In this document: positions 50,433 through 58,582 of the stretch, one piece after another
How positions within the stretch are numbered: the first letter of the stretch is position 1
How the letters are laid out: each line of letters starts with the position of its first letter
Assembly (NCBI RefSeq): GCF_040784935.1
Contig: NZ_CP160680.1
Location: forward strand, 2,946,501 to 3,010,500
Direction: 5' to 3'
Length of the DNA stretch: 64,000 bases
From: Lewinella sp. LCG006
GTDB taxonomy: Bacteria > Bacteroidota > Bacteroidia > Chitinophagales > Saprospiraceae
Notes under the pieces: generated by a model
The model's database searches: none
Told to the model about the DNA's origin: nothing
Seen by the model: the letters and a program-made list of their open reading frames with translations, nothing else
Program-made: the position numbers and the translations under genes

Positions 50433-52184
50433 CTAATACCTCCAAGACCGCACGTCCGCCCCTTGTGGCGCAATCTTTGGTAAATCTTCCTTCACCCATT
50501 TGGGGATAAACATCTGGTGGTAACGTAGGCGACTGATGGCATTGGGCCGGGTGTGATCACCATTCCAGCAGTGTTCCGCCCGGTCGCCGTAGTCTACTTC
50601 ACCGTCGTAGTAGGGAGCGGTGGTTTCTTCGAGGATTTCTTCGGCCAGGTACACCGCATTGTTGAGGTAGTAGTTGTCCATGTCGCCGCAGTAGAGGTGG
50701 ATTTTTCCGGTGAGTTTTGGCCCCAGTGTTGCCCAATCCCGCTTCATAATGTAGGCGAGGTCGTAGTTTTCTTTCCAGAATTCGGCCACCTTAGGGTTGA
50801 TTTCGCCAGTGACTTTATCCCAGATGCGTTGGGGGTAACCGTCTTCTCCTACTGGGCTGTAAACGGCTTCCCAGATGTCGAACTGCTGCCCCGAGCGGCT
50901 GTGGGTGCCTAGTACCAGTTCGCGCTGGTTCATTTCCGGCATAGTACTCTGCACATTACCGAGGTAATCACGGTGAGCGGGTACGGCCGTCTTCTTGTAT
51001 TTACTTTCCAGAAAGTAAGCGTTTTTGTCTTCATAGATATTGGTCAAACAAAAAGCCCTGAAATCAATGGGGTCCGGACAGGAAGCGTAGCAGGTGCCAT
51101 AATCATCGGGATAGAGTACCTGCGCGGCCAGCGCTTCCCAGCCGCCGGTCGATCCGCCGTATAGAAAGCGCGCCCAGCCTTCACCAATGCCGCGAAATTG
51201 CTCCTCTATATAGGGTATCAACTCTTTGGTGATTGCATCCCCGTAAGGCCCCAGGTTTTCGGAATTGACCGCGTAGCTATCGTCATAATAAGGGTTGGCG
51301 TGCTGAATTTCGATGGCCAAAACACGGGGGAAATAATCGCTTGTCCAGGACTGATAAAAAGCGTATTGCTCTTGTTCTACGATGTGGTTGTAACAATCAA
51401 GCTTAAAACGTTCGCTGTATTCACAGGGCGTAGTCGTATCCGGAGGGGTGGTACGCCAGCCGCCAAAATCGGCAGGAAAATGCCCGTGCATGATCGCCAG
51501 CGGGTACTTCACATCGGGGTGTTCCGCCCAACCTTTAGGCAGGAGTACGTGGGCGCCGAGGTACATGTCACGCCCCCAGAATTCACTCAGCAGCTCCGAA
51601 CGGATTTTGATGTGCTTGATCCATTCGGTGTCTTCTGGAGGTGTGATCTCGGCAATGGCCTGATCAAAAGCCAGTTGGTAAGTCTTGCCTGCGGTAATGC
51701 TCAACTTCTGGGGTGTACTCAAAAGATTGCCAGGAGCCAGGTTCCACTGTTGGCCCTCGCCGCGATCCATGGGCAGCTTTACGGTGTGGCCATCACTGCG
51801 GGTAAAAGTTTCGTACTTGTGGAGCAATACCTGTACACGATAATCTCCTGCTGGAATATCTGTCAGGTCAGCCAGCGGATAGCCAGGAGTATCGGGTGCA
51901 AAAGTGATGGTGCTGCCAGGCCTCCAGCCTTCTATATCCATTCCAAAGGCCAGTTGGGTTTCCGGGCCATCGGAAATTTGAAACCTGGGTTCTCCTTCTT
52001 CGGCGGTAGAGAGCATCACTAAGAGGCGTCCATCCAGCGCTTGGTCGGCCAACTCTCCAGGCAGGGTAATTTCGAAGGTGGGTACTGTAGGGGAACTAAG
52101 CTCTGTAGATGTATTGTTATTGGTACAACTCCAATGGCCAAAGGCCAGGGCGATCATTAGGGTGATAATATAAGGCTTTTGCAT
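50433..52184 (-). CDS. Secreted or lipid-anchored esterase (alpha/beta hydrolase)
   Basis: 583 residues from the ATG at 52184 (MQKPYIITLMIALAFGHWSC); the longer frame to 52349 carries 55 residues of unlikely sequence. The signal ends at GHWSC, so lipidation at that Cys is probable. An N-terminal beta domain (about 35-210) precedes an alpha/beta hydrolase. The nucleophile elbow is FLYGGSTGGWEALAAQVL (G-x-S-x-G), YPLAIMHGHFPADFGG is a likely oxyanion region, and a C-terminal HCWNGDHTRP may hold the catalytic His. It resembles putative feruloyl or enterochelin-type esterases of Bacteroidetes. The substrate is unknown. Confidence 0.83.
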   Translation of the reverse strand: MQKPYIITLMIALAFGHWSCTNNNTSTELSSPTVPTFEITLPGELADQALDGRLLVMLSTAEEGEPRFQISDGPETQLAFGMDIEGWRPGSTITFAPDTPGYPLADLTDIPAGDYRVQVLLHKYETFTRSDGHTVKLPMDRGEGQQWNLAPGNLLSTPQKLSITAGKTYQLAFDQAIAEITPPEDTEWIKHIKIRSELLSEFWGRDMYLGAHVLLPKGWAEHPDVKYPLAIMHGHFPADFGGWRTTPPDTTTPCEYSERFKLDCYNHIVEQEQYAFYQSWTSDYFPRVLAIEIQHANPYYDDSYAVNSENLGPYGDAITKELIPYIEEQFRGIGEGWARFLYGGSTGGWEALAAQVLYPDDYGTCYASCPDPIDFRAFCLTNIYEDKNAYFLESKYKKTAVPAHRDYLGNVQSTMPEMNQRELVLGTHSRSGQQFDIWEAVYSPVGEDGYPQRIWDKVTGEINPKVAEFWKENYDLAYIMKRDWATLGPKLTGKIHLYCGDMDNYYLNNAVYLAEEILEETTAPYYDGEVDYGDRAEHCWNGDHTRPNAISRLRYHQMFIPKWVKEDLPKIAPQGADVRSWRY

Positions 52185-52625
52185 GGCGTTGTTATTTTGA
52201 TGTGCTGGTAAATTTTCTGTTTCCAAGATAAGGCAGATTTGTGTCTTTGTATTGCGCAGAAAATAAACTGCGATTTTTCTAAAGTTTTTCAAATAGTTAA
52301 AACGCCTGTCCGGCTGGCCAGACGGGCTTGAAATGAAGCGCTTATTCAACTATTATGAAAAACAAAATCGCTTTTTATTTTCGTGCTGTTCCTTTTTTAC
52401 CATATAAACCCCAGTGATTCCTAAAAGAAACCATGTGACTATGTTGTTAATACCTACATCCCCTCTCTAGAAAAGTGACATTTGCTTTGTTCTTATTTGA
52501 TTGTAATCAATAAAGTTACATTGTGTATTTTTAACATTTTTTAGTTGACATAATCAAAAAAATAACGTATTTTGAAAACGATTTGAGAAAACACACAGCG
52601 GCTTGACGCAAAATACCTGCTCCCT
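52185..52625. other. 441-bp AT-rich divergent intergenic region
   Basis: No supported gene was found. A TTG (52545-52547) followed after 20 nt by TATTTTG (52568-52574) is one base short of the Bacteroidetes promoter consensus. It would start transcription about 45 nt before the plus-strand gene at 52626. Confidence 0.45.
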
Positions 52626-53273
52626 ATGATCAATTTTCTTAAAAAGCTTTTTGAAAACGATTCCTCCGAAGAGGAAGGAAGCGAAACGTACGCTATTCGC
52701 TTTTCAGGCATCAAGACCTGTGACAACTTTGGGCGAGCGCTTTCCAGTTATGTAAAACAATTTCCTTCTTCCGAGTTAAACACAGTGCTGCCAGCGATCT
52801 ATGAATTGGGCTGCAGCTCTCACCCTGTAGACGATTGGCACCAGTTCAAGAAGTTTGCACATTGGCCCCAGCACGATCAAAGCCTCCGCAATATCCTCGA
52901 TGATTGGTGGCATGTACTCCAAACGGTCATCACTCAGGCGAGGCATACTTCTCGGAGTGGGCACATGGTATCGGCTGATTGTTGTCCACTTTTGCGTTAT
53001 CATTTACCTTTGGCGCGAGGCATTGTTTGGCTTCAAATTCACCACCAAGGCAAGCGGATGATGCCCGATTTGCTACCTTTTATGGTCGATTGCCTGGCGC
53101 AGTATCCTTATTGTCCGGAAATCACCCAGCAGCTGGCCCAAAGCACGGCCAACATGCTCGTCAAGGAAGACTATTTCCCTCAGTGGCAGCAAAGAATCGC
53201 TTTTCAATATCCAGAACTCATGCGCGGCCGGATTGGCCAAAGGATGAAGCAGGGGATGCGGCGGGCTTCGTAG
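52626..53273 (+). CDS. Protein of unknown function
   Basis: 215 residues with no signal peptide. It begins with an amphipathic MINFLKKLFENDSSEEEGSE motif and then a mostly helical domain rich in His, Trp and Gln (DDWHQFKKFAHWPQHDQS, DWWHVLQTVITQARHTSRSG). The C-terminus is basic (GRIGQRMKQGMRRAS), perhaps for nucleic acid or membrane contact. No family is recognised. It stands alone between two AT-rich gaps. Confidence 0.62.
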   Translation: MINFLKKLFENDSSEEEGSETYAIRFSGIKTCDNFGRALSSYVKQFPSSELNTVLPAIYELGCSSHPVDDWHQFKKFAHWPQHDQSLRNILDDWWHVLQTVITQARHTSRSGHMVSADCCPLLRYHLPLARGIVWLQIHHQGKRMMPDLLPFMVDCLAQYPYCPEITQQLAQSTANMLVKEDYFPQWQQRIAFQYPELMRGRIGQRMKQGMRRAS

Positions 53274-53639
53274 GGGAGGAATGAAAAGAAAGGTTACAAA
53301 ACCCCTTAGCTTAATTTTACTGCGTAGGTCCCGACGTAGGCAAGGCCAACGGCGAATAAGTCAAATAATTTGTCATGAATTTTTGAGCTGCCACTTCGAA
53401 GAGCTCAACTCGAAGCCAGCTTCGTCCTCCGTTTGGGCGGAGGTGGGCTATTGATAATGAGCGTATTCGCTAGTAGATACGGTTATCCCCCTCCGTCCTG
53501 TCGGACACCTCCCGAGGGGAGGACAGGATAATGCTTAGGCTATGATCAAGCTTTGATTTGAGGGAGAGCGCTACAAATTGGGTGGTAGGGTGAGATGATT
53601 TTATCAAAATAGTTTATTTTTTATTGATGATAAATTCTT
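53274..53639. other. Intergenic region with repeat-like CTCCGTCCTGTCGGACACCTCC sequence
   Basis: No convincing gene was found. The 53488-53530 stretch (TATCCCCCTCCGTCCTGTC ... GAGGGGAGGACAGGATA) is a partial palindrome of a kind seen as dispersed repeats in Bacteroidetes. A GCTCAACTCGAAGCC-type repeat lies near 53396-53430. Confidence 0.5.
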
Positions 53640-53670
53640 TTGTTTTAAAAACAAGATTTTCGTACTTTTG
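53640..53670 (+). promoter_or_regulatory. Consensus promoter of parC with a leader of about 110 nt
   Basis: TTG at 53640-53642, a 20-nt spacer and TACTTTTG at 53663-53670 match TTG-N20-TAnnTTTG exactly. The transcript would start near 53677, leaving a 5' leader of about 110 nt before the parC ATG. Confidence 0.75.
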
Positions 53671-53787
53671 TAGAGAATATTTATCTTCGAGTTTTTTAAG
53701 CATTTCATCAGTTCTCCCTGGGTCTTTTAGACCATCTTCCGAGATTTGAAGGATAAATTGAAATGTCAGCGTATCTAAAATAATTGC

Positions 53788-56475
53788 ATGAGCCAAACGC
53801 AGGACCCCAACCACGACGAACGTAGACCAGGGGGTGATGAAGACAATATCGTTACCCTAAAAGGAATGTATCAGGATTACTTTCTGGATTATGCCAGCTA
53901 TGTAATTCTTGAGCGGGCGGTGCCAGCGGTTCTTGATGGTCTTAAGCCCGTACAGCGCCGCATCCTGCACGCGATGAAGCAGATGGATGATGGCCGTTAC
54001 CACAAGGTGGCCAACATCATTGGCCAAACCATGCAGTACCACCCCCACGGTGATGCAGCCATCGGTGATGCACTCGTGAACCTGGGGCAAAAAGACCTAC
54101 TCATTGATCCGCAAGGGAACTGGGGTGACTCGCGCACGGGCGACCGGGCAGCCGCATCTCGTTATATAGAAGCGCGCCTGACCAAGTTTGCGCTGGAGGT
54201 GGTCTTCAATCCACAAACCACCGAATGGCAGCTTTCTTACGATGGTCGTAAAAAAGAACCAGTCCACCTGCCCGTTAAGTTTCCCTTGGTGCTTAGCCAG
54301 GGAGCCGAGGGGATTGCGGTAGGTTTGAGTACCAAAATCTTACCTCACAATTTCAACGAGCTGATCAAGGCCTCGATCAAGATTTTGGAGGGCAAGCGTG
54401 TGAAAATTTATCCCGATTTTGATACCGGCGGTATGATTGACGTTACCGACTACCAAGGCGGTAAACGGGGCGGCAAAGTGAAGGTGCGCTGCCGCATTGA
54501 AAAAGTAGATAAAAACAACCTGGTTATCCGCGAATTACCTTTTGGGATAACCACCACTTCGCTGATTGATAGTATCATCAAAGCCAATGAGAAGGGGAAA
54601 ATAAAGATCAAAAAGGTTGTAGACAATACGGCTGCTGACGTGGAAATAGCGATTGAATTGGCACCAGGTGTTTCACCTGATCTGACCATCGATGCACTTT
54701 ATGCGTTTAGCTACTGTGAGCTGTCGATTTCCCCTAATGCATGTGTCATTATCGACGATAAACCCCACTTTCTGACGGTGGAAGAGATGCTCTATATCTC
54801 TACCGAAAACACCAAGGGTTTACTGCGCAGAGAGCTGGAAATTCGCCAAAAGGAACTGGAGGAAAAGCTACACTTTGCCAGTTTGGAAAAAATCTTCATC
54901 GAGAAGCGCGTCTACCGCGATATCGAAGAGGCGGAAACCTGGGAGGCTGTACTGGAAATTATCGACAAAGGCTTACGCAAATACGTGCGTGTACCTGGTG
55001 AGAAGGTCAGCGCCAGTGACGATCGTCTGCTCTTGATTCGCGACATTTCGGAAGACGATATTGTGCGCCTGACGGAAATCAAAATCAAGCGTATTTCCAA
55101 GTTCAATACTTTCAAAGCGGATGAAATCATCGCCAAACTAGAAGAGGAACTCAAGCAGGTCAAATACGATTTGGAACACCTGACCGAATACGCCATTGCC
55201 TTTTTTGAACACCTGCTGGCGAAGTACGGTAAAGACCAAAGCCGTAAAACAGAAATTACCACTTTCGACAAGGTACAACCTACGCAGGTGGTGGTCAACA
55301 ACGCCAAGTTATACGCCGATCTGAAGGAAGGATTCGTAGGGATGGGCCTCAAAAAAGATACCTTCATCACCGATTGTTCGGACATTGATGATGTCATCGT
55401 ATTCCGCCGCGACGGTAAGTTTATGGTTACCCGAATCGACGATAAAACCTTTGTTGGCAAAGACCTGATCCACGTCGACGTCTGGAAAAAAGGAGATGAT
55501 CGCACAACCTATAACATGGTTTATATTGATGCGAAAACCGGACGTTCCATGATCAAGCGTTTCAATGTAACGGCCATCACTCGCGACCGTGAATATGACC
55601 TCACGACGGGTCACAAGCTCAATAAAGTCCTCTACTTCAGTGCCAATCCTAATGGCGAAGCCGAGGTCATCAATGTACAGCTTACGCAAAACGCCAAGGC
55701 CAGAATCAAAAACTTTGACGTTGATTTTGGTGAAATTGATATCAAAGGACGTGGCTCGAAGGGCAATATCATGACCCGCTACGGCGTGCGTAAAATCACG
55801 CTCAAAGAGGTAGGTAAGTCGACGCTTGGAGCCATGAAAATGTGGATGGACGACGTGAGCGGCAGGCTCAATAGCGATGAGCGTGGGCTTTACCTCGGAG
55901 CATTCGATACGGGCGACCAACTGTTGGCCCTTTATACGGATGGCTCGTACGAATTGATGGAGCTTGATATCAACAAGCGCTTCGAACCCAAAGATTTGTT
56001 CTTCCTGGGTAAATACCACGAAGACATGGTCATCAGTGCCGTTTACTACGAAGGAGAACGCAAATGGACGGTCGCCAAACGCTTTAAAGTAGAGACCTCC
56101 ACCATAGGTCAGCGTTTCCTTTACATCACGGAGCACAACCAGTCGAAGCTGTTTTATGCTACTGCTGCTCAGCATCCGGTACTTCCTTACAGCATTCGTA
56201 CGAAAGAAGGCAAGGAAGACAAAACGGTGGACCTGGCCGAATTTATTGATGTTAAAGGCTGGAAAGCCGTCGGCAATAAATTGGAAGAGGTAAAGATCAA
56301 TATTGCTAAAAAAATGCTGGATACCCAGGGGCCGCCACTTCCTAAAGCCAAGCCTAAAAAAGTGAAGGACGAAGAGGAGGAGGAAGAAGAGGAAGAAATG
56401 GGGAATGATAAACTTTCTGCTGGAGATAGCATAGAGTTTGACTTAGACGAAAATGGGCAGGCTAAAATGTTCTAG
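53788..56475 (+). CDS. parC: DNA topoisomerase IV subunit A (gyrase A-like)
   Basis: 895 residues. The breakage-reunion domain has YQDYFLDYASYVILERAVPA, YHPHGDAAIGDALVNLGQ and the catalytic Tyr126 in AAASRYIEARL. A coiled-coil/tower region (about 350-490) is followed by a C-terminal beta-pinwheel (about 500-860) lacking an obvious GyrA box, which favours ParC over GyrA. The tail is strongly acidic (a run of Glu near 860-870). It relaxes and decatenates DNA with ParE, which is not in the window. Its own consensus promoter lies upstream, and a GNAT gene starts 4 bp after its stop. Confidence 0.92.
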   Translation: MSQTQDPNHDERRPGGDEDNIVTLKGMYQDYFLDYASYVILERAVPAVLDGLKPVQRRILHAMKQMDDGRYHKVANIIGQTMQYHPHGDAAIGDALVNLGQKDLLIDPQGNWGDSRTGDRAAASRYIEARLTKFALEVVFNPQTTEWQLSYDGRKKEPVHLPVKFPLVLSQGAEGIAVGLSTKILPHNFNELIKASIKILEGKRVKIYPDFDTGGMIDVTDYQGGKRGGKVKVRCRIEKVDKNNLVIRELPFGITTTSLIDSIIKANEKGKIKIKKVVDNTAADVEIAIELAPGVSPDLTIDALYAFSYCELSISPNACVIIDDKPHFLTVEEMLYISTENTKGLLRRELEIRQKELEEKLHFASLEKIFIEKRVYRDIEEAETWEAVLEIIDKGLRKYVRVPGEKVSASDDRLLLIRDISEDDIVRLTEIKIKRISKFNTFKADEIIAKLEEELKQVKYDLEHLTEYAIAFFEHLLAKYGKDQSRKTEITTFDKVQPTQVVVNNAKLYADLKEGFVGMGLKKDTFITDCSDIDDVIVFRRDGKFMVTRIDDKTFVGKDLIHVDVWKKGDDRTTYNMVYIDAKTGRSMIKRFNVTAITRDREYDLTTGHKLNKVLYFSANPNGEAEVINVQLTQNAKARIKNFDVDFGEIDIKGRGSKGNIMTRYGVRKITLKEVGKSTLGAMKMWMDDVSGRLNSDERGLYLGAFDTGDQLLALYTDGSYELMELDINKRFEPKDLFFLGKYHEDMVISAVYYEGERKWTVAKRFKVETSTIGQRFLYITEHNQSKLFYATAAQHPVLPYSIRTKEGKEDKTVDLAEFIDVKGWKAVGNKLEEVKINIAKKMLDTQGPPLPKAKPKKVKDEEEEEEEEEMGNDKLSAGDSIEFDLDENGQAKMF

Positions 56476-56479
56476 TCTT

Positions 56480-57043
56480 ATGATCGACTACACTTTTGCA
56501 AAAACCGAGGAAGACCTCAAGAAAATACTGGCCTTGCAGGTGGTCAATTTGCCGGGAAGTATCAGTCCTCAAGAGGCATTAGAACAAGGTTTTCTGACGG
56601 TAGTGCACGATTTAGATCTACTGCAGGATATGAATAGTCCCTATCCGCATACCGTTGCGAAAGTAGGTGAGGAGGTCGTCGGTTTTGCCCTTTCAATGAC
56701 GGAAGAAGTGAAGACGCGCATCCCCGTGTTGGTTCCTTTCTTCGAAAGAATCCAGCAACTAAAATGGGCGGGGCAGCCGGTCACCAACTTTCGATATATC
56801 TTGATGGGGCAGGTCTGTGTGGCCAAGGATTATCGTGGCCAAGGCGTTTTTCTGGGGCTTTATCGGAAAATGCAAGAGCGAATGTCACCCCATTTTGACC
56901 TTATTCTCACTGAAATATCAGAACGTAACACCCGTTCCATGCGTGCGCACGAAAAAGTGGGCTTTGTAGAAATAGCCCGCTACGAGGCCCCTGATGGGGA
57001 ACGTTGGGTAGTTGTGGGGATAGATTGTTCGTTTGTTGGTTAG
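56480..57043 (+). CDS. GNAT family N-acetyltransferase
   Basis: 187 residues from the ATG at 56480 (MIDYTFAKTEEDLKKILALQ); the frame upstream overlaps parC. The acetyl-CoA binding motif is LMGQVCVAKDYRGQGVFLGL (Q/R-x-x-G-x-G/A pattern), followed by LTEISERNTRSMRAHEKVGF, the conserved motif B region. The substrate is unknown. It follows parC by 4 bp, so it is probably translated from the same mRNA. Its TAG stop forms the first bases of the MITE-like copy B. Confidence 0.88.
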   Translation: MIDYTFAKTEEDLKKILALQVVNLPGSISPQEALEQGFLTVVHDLDLLQDMNSPYPHTVAKVGEEVVGFALSMTEEVKTRIPVLVPFFERIQQLKWAGQPVTNFRYILMGQVCVAKDYRGQGVFLGLYRKMQERMSPHFDLILTEISERNTRSMRAHEKVGFVEIARYEAPDGERWVVVGIDCSFVG

Positions 57044-57173
57044 TGAGCGTATAAAAATAAGATGATCCAATTTGGGTTTAGTAAAAAAAGATAAGCAACC
57101 GACAATATGGAGGTTGTGTTCTTTTTTTACTAAACCTTAAAACAAATTGGCGCACCTTATTTTAGCTCTAATA
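57041..57173 (+). mobile_element. 133-bp palindromic MITE-like element, copy B
   Basis: It reads TAGTGAGCGTATAAAAATAA ... TTTTAGCTCTAATA and matches copy A (45133-45266, opposite strand) at all but three or four positions. The first three bases are the stop codon of the GNAT gene. Internally, AATAAG(A/G)TG.. CCAATTTG..GGTTTAGTAAAAA is mirrored by an inverted copy, so the RNA should fold into one long hairpin. Confidence 0.85.
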
Positions 57174-57268
57174 CTTAGTGTTGCTGCGGATTCTTGCGTT
57201 CTATTTCTCTTATTCTAAAGCAATAATGCTTACCTTGCTAGCTGACTAAATATTTAATCTGTTCCCTT

Positions 57269-58270
57269 ATGAAAGCTGTCATTCCCGTTGCGGGAGCAGG
57301 AAAACGGCTGAGGCCTCTCACTTATACCCAACCCAAACCGCTGATTCCGGTGGCTGGGAAGCCTATTATTTCTTTTATTGTAGACCAATTGTTGGGCGCT
57401 GGCGTCGAAGAATTTGTCTTTATTGTCGGTTACCTTGGGGAGAAGATTGAAACCTATATCCAGGAAAAATATCCGGATTTAAAAGCCACCTTTGTTACCC
57501 AGATGGATCGCCTGGGCTCGGGGCATGCCTTGTGGGTTGCTCGCGAACATTTTGCTGATGCAGACGAGATCATCATCTTTTTCGGTGATGTCATTATCGA
57601 CGCCAAGATTGAAGAAATTGTTCATAACGAACACTCCTGTCTAGCTGTTAAGAAGGTCGCCGACCCTCGGCAGTTTGGGGTGGTGGAGCTGAAAGGAGAT
57701 AATAAAGTAAATCGGCTGGTAGAGAAACCCAAAATCCCCAGATCTGATCTGGCTATGGTGGGTATCTATAAAATTAAGGAAGTACCACTGTTGATTGATG
57801 CATTGTCATTCAACATCAGCAGGGATATAAAAACCAATGAGCAATTTCCCCTGACGGATGCCCTGATGCGGATGTTGGAAAAGGATGTGCACTTCGAAAT
57901 TTATCCTGTTGATAATTGGTTCGACTGTGGCCAACGTGAGGTGCTACTCGAGACCAATGCCATCTTTCTGGACCGCGAAGGTTTTGCCTCCGAAGATATC
58001 CCCAACCTCGATAACTCCATCATCATTCACCCGGTCAGTATTGGTAAGGATTGCCGTATCTCCAACAGCATCATTGGCCCCCATGTGACGGTAGGCTCCA
58101 ATGTGATGATCAACAATGCCATCCTCAAGGAATCTATTATCGGCAACTACACCAGTATCAAAGAGGTCATCCTCCAGCGTTCGGTAGTCGGTAATGACAC
58201 CTCGATCACGGGCTTGCGCCAGAGTTTGAATATTGGTGACAATACGGAGATCGATTTTAGCAATGGGTAA
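57269..58270 (+). CDS. Sugar-phosphate nucleotidyltransferase with left-handed beta-helix tail
   Basis: 333 residues. The N-terminal nucleotidyltransferase domain has MKAVIPVAGAGKRLRPLTYT and PKPLIPVAGKPII (the GxGxRLRPLT..PKP signature of glucose-1-phosphate thymidylyl- or UTP-transferases and mannose-1-phosphate guanylyltransferases), FFGDVII and GVVELKG. From about residue 250 a left-handed beta-helix follows (SIGKDCRISNSIIGPHVTVG). It makes activated sugars for surface polysaccharide. The exact nucleotide and sugar are not clear from the sequence. It is a single gene; a GTGAGGC/GCCTCAC hairpin follows the stop. Confidence 0.9.
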   Translation: MKAVIPVAGAGKRLRPLTYTQPKPLIPVAGKPIISFIVDQLLGAGVEEFVFIVGYLGEKIETYIQEKYPDLKATFVTQMDRLGSGHALWVAREHFADADEIIIFFGDVIIDAKIEEIVHNEHSCLAVKKVADPRQFGVVELKGDNKVNRLVEKPKIPRSDLAMVGIYKIKEVPLLIDALSFNISRDIKTNEQFPLTDALMRMLEKDVHFEIYPVDNWFDCGQREVLLETNAIFLDREGFASEDIPNLDNSIIIHPVSIGKDCRISNSIIGPHVTVGSNVMINNAILKESIIGNYTSIKEVILQRSVVGNDTSITGLRQSLNIGDNTEIDFSNG

Positions 58271-58287
58271 GTGAGGCTTTGCCTCAC

Positions 58288-58412
58288 AGTATTAGGTACT
58301 TAGTACAGGGTATAGGGATTACCTTCGGTGATCGTCGTTCCTCCTCAGAGTTTTACAACCCCCAGATTCGACATTATACCAAGTACCATGTACATCGTAC
58401 CATATACGGTGA
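58288..58412. repeat. GTACC/AGTAC repeat arrays
   Basis: GTATTAGGTACTTAGTACAG (58288) and ATACCAAGTACCATGTACAT (58376) are inverted relatives of each other and of the arrays at 22973-23008 and 24185-24222. Together they can form a long-range stem. Confidence 0.55.
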
Positions 58413-58519
58413 GGTTTTACTTCGTGGCTGCTTCGCGGTAGCTAGCGCTGCTGCTTCGCGGTGAAGTACTCAGATTGCTAATAATGAGGTGATTAGACTC
58501 AAGCCTCACGTTAAAACAA

Positions 58520-58555
58520 CAACCCGGATTCTACGCATGGGTAAAATCCGGGTTG
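58520..58555 (-). terminator. Probable terminator of the giant surface protein gene
   Basis: CAACCCGGATT and AATCCGGGTTG form an 11-bp perfect stem with a 14-nt loop. On the minus strand it is followed by TTGTTTTAA. It lies 28 bp after the stop of the 58583-63139 gene. Confidence 0.78.
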
Positions 58556-58582
58556 AAGAGGTATAGAATGTTGTAAAGGCTT

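Larger units (their letters stand above)
58271..58582. other. 312-bp intergenic region with hairpins and GTACC-type repeats
   Basis: It contains a GTGAGGC-TTT-GCCTCAC stem (58271-58287) directly after the nucleotidyltransferase stop, GTACC/AGTAC-type arrays (58288-58320 and 58376-58412), a doubled GCTGCTTCGCGGT stretch, and the minus-strand terminator at 58520. No gene was seen. Confidence 0.6.

Noticed and set aside
51198-52022. 274-codon plus-strand open frame
   Set aside because: It is antisense to the esterase gene with its nucleophile elbow; the translation looks like a codon-bias shadow.
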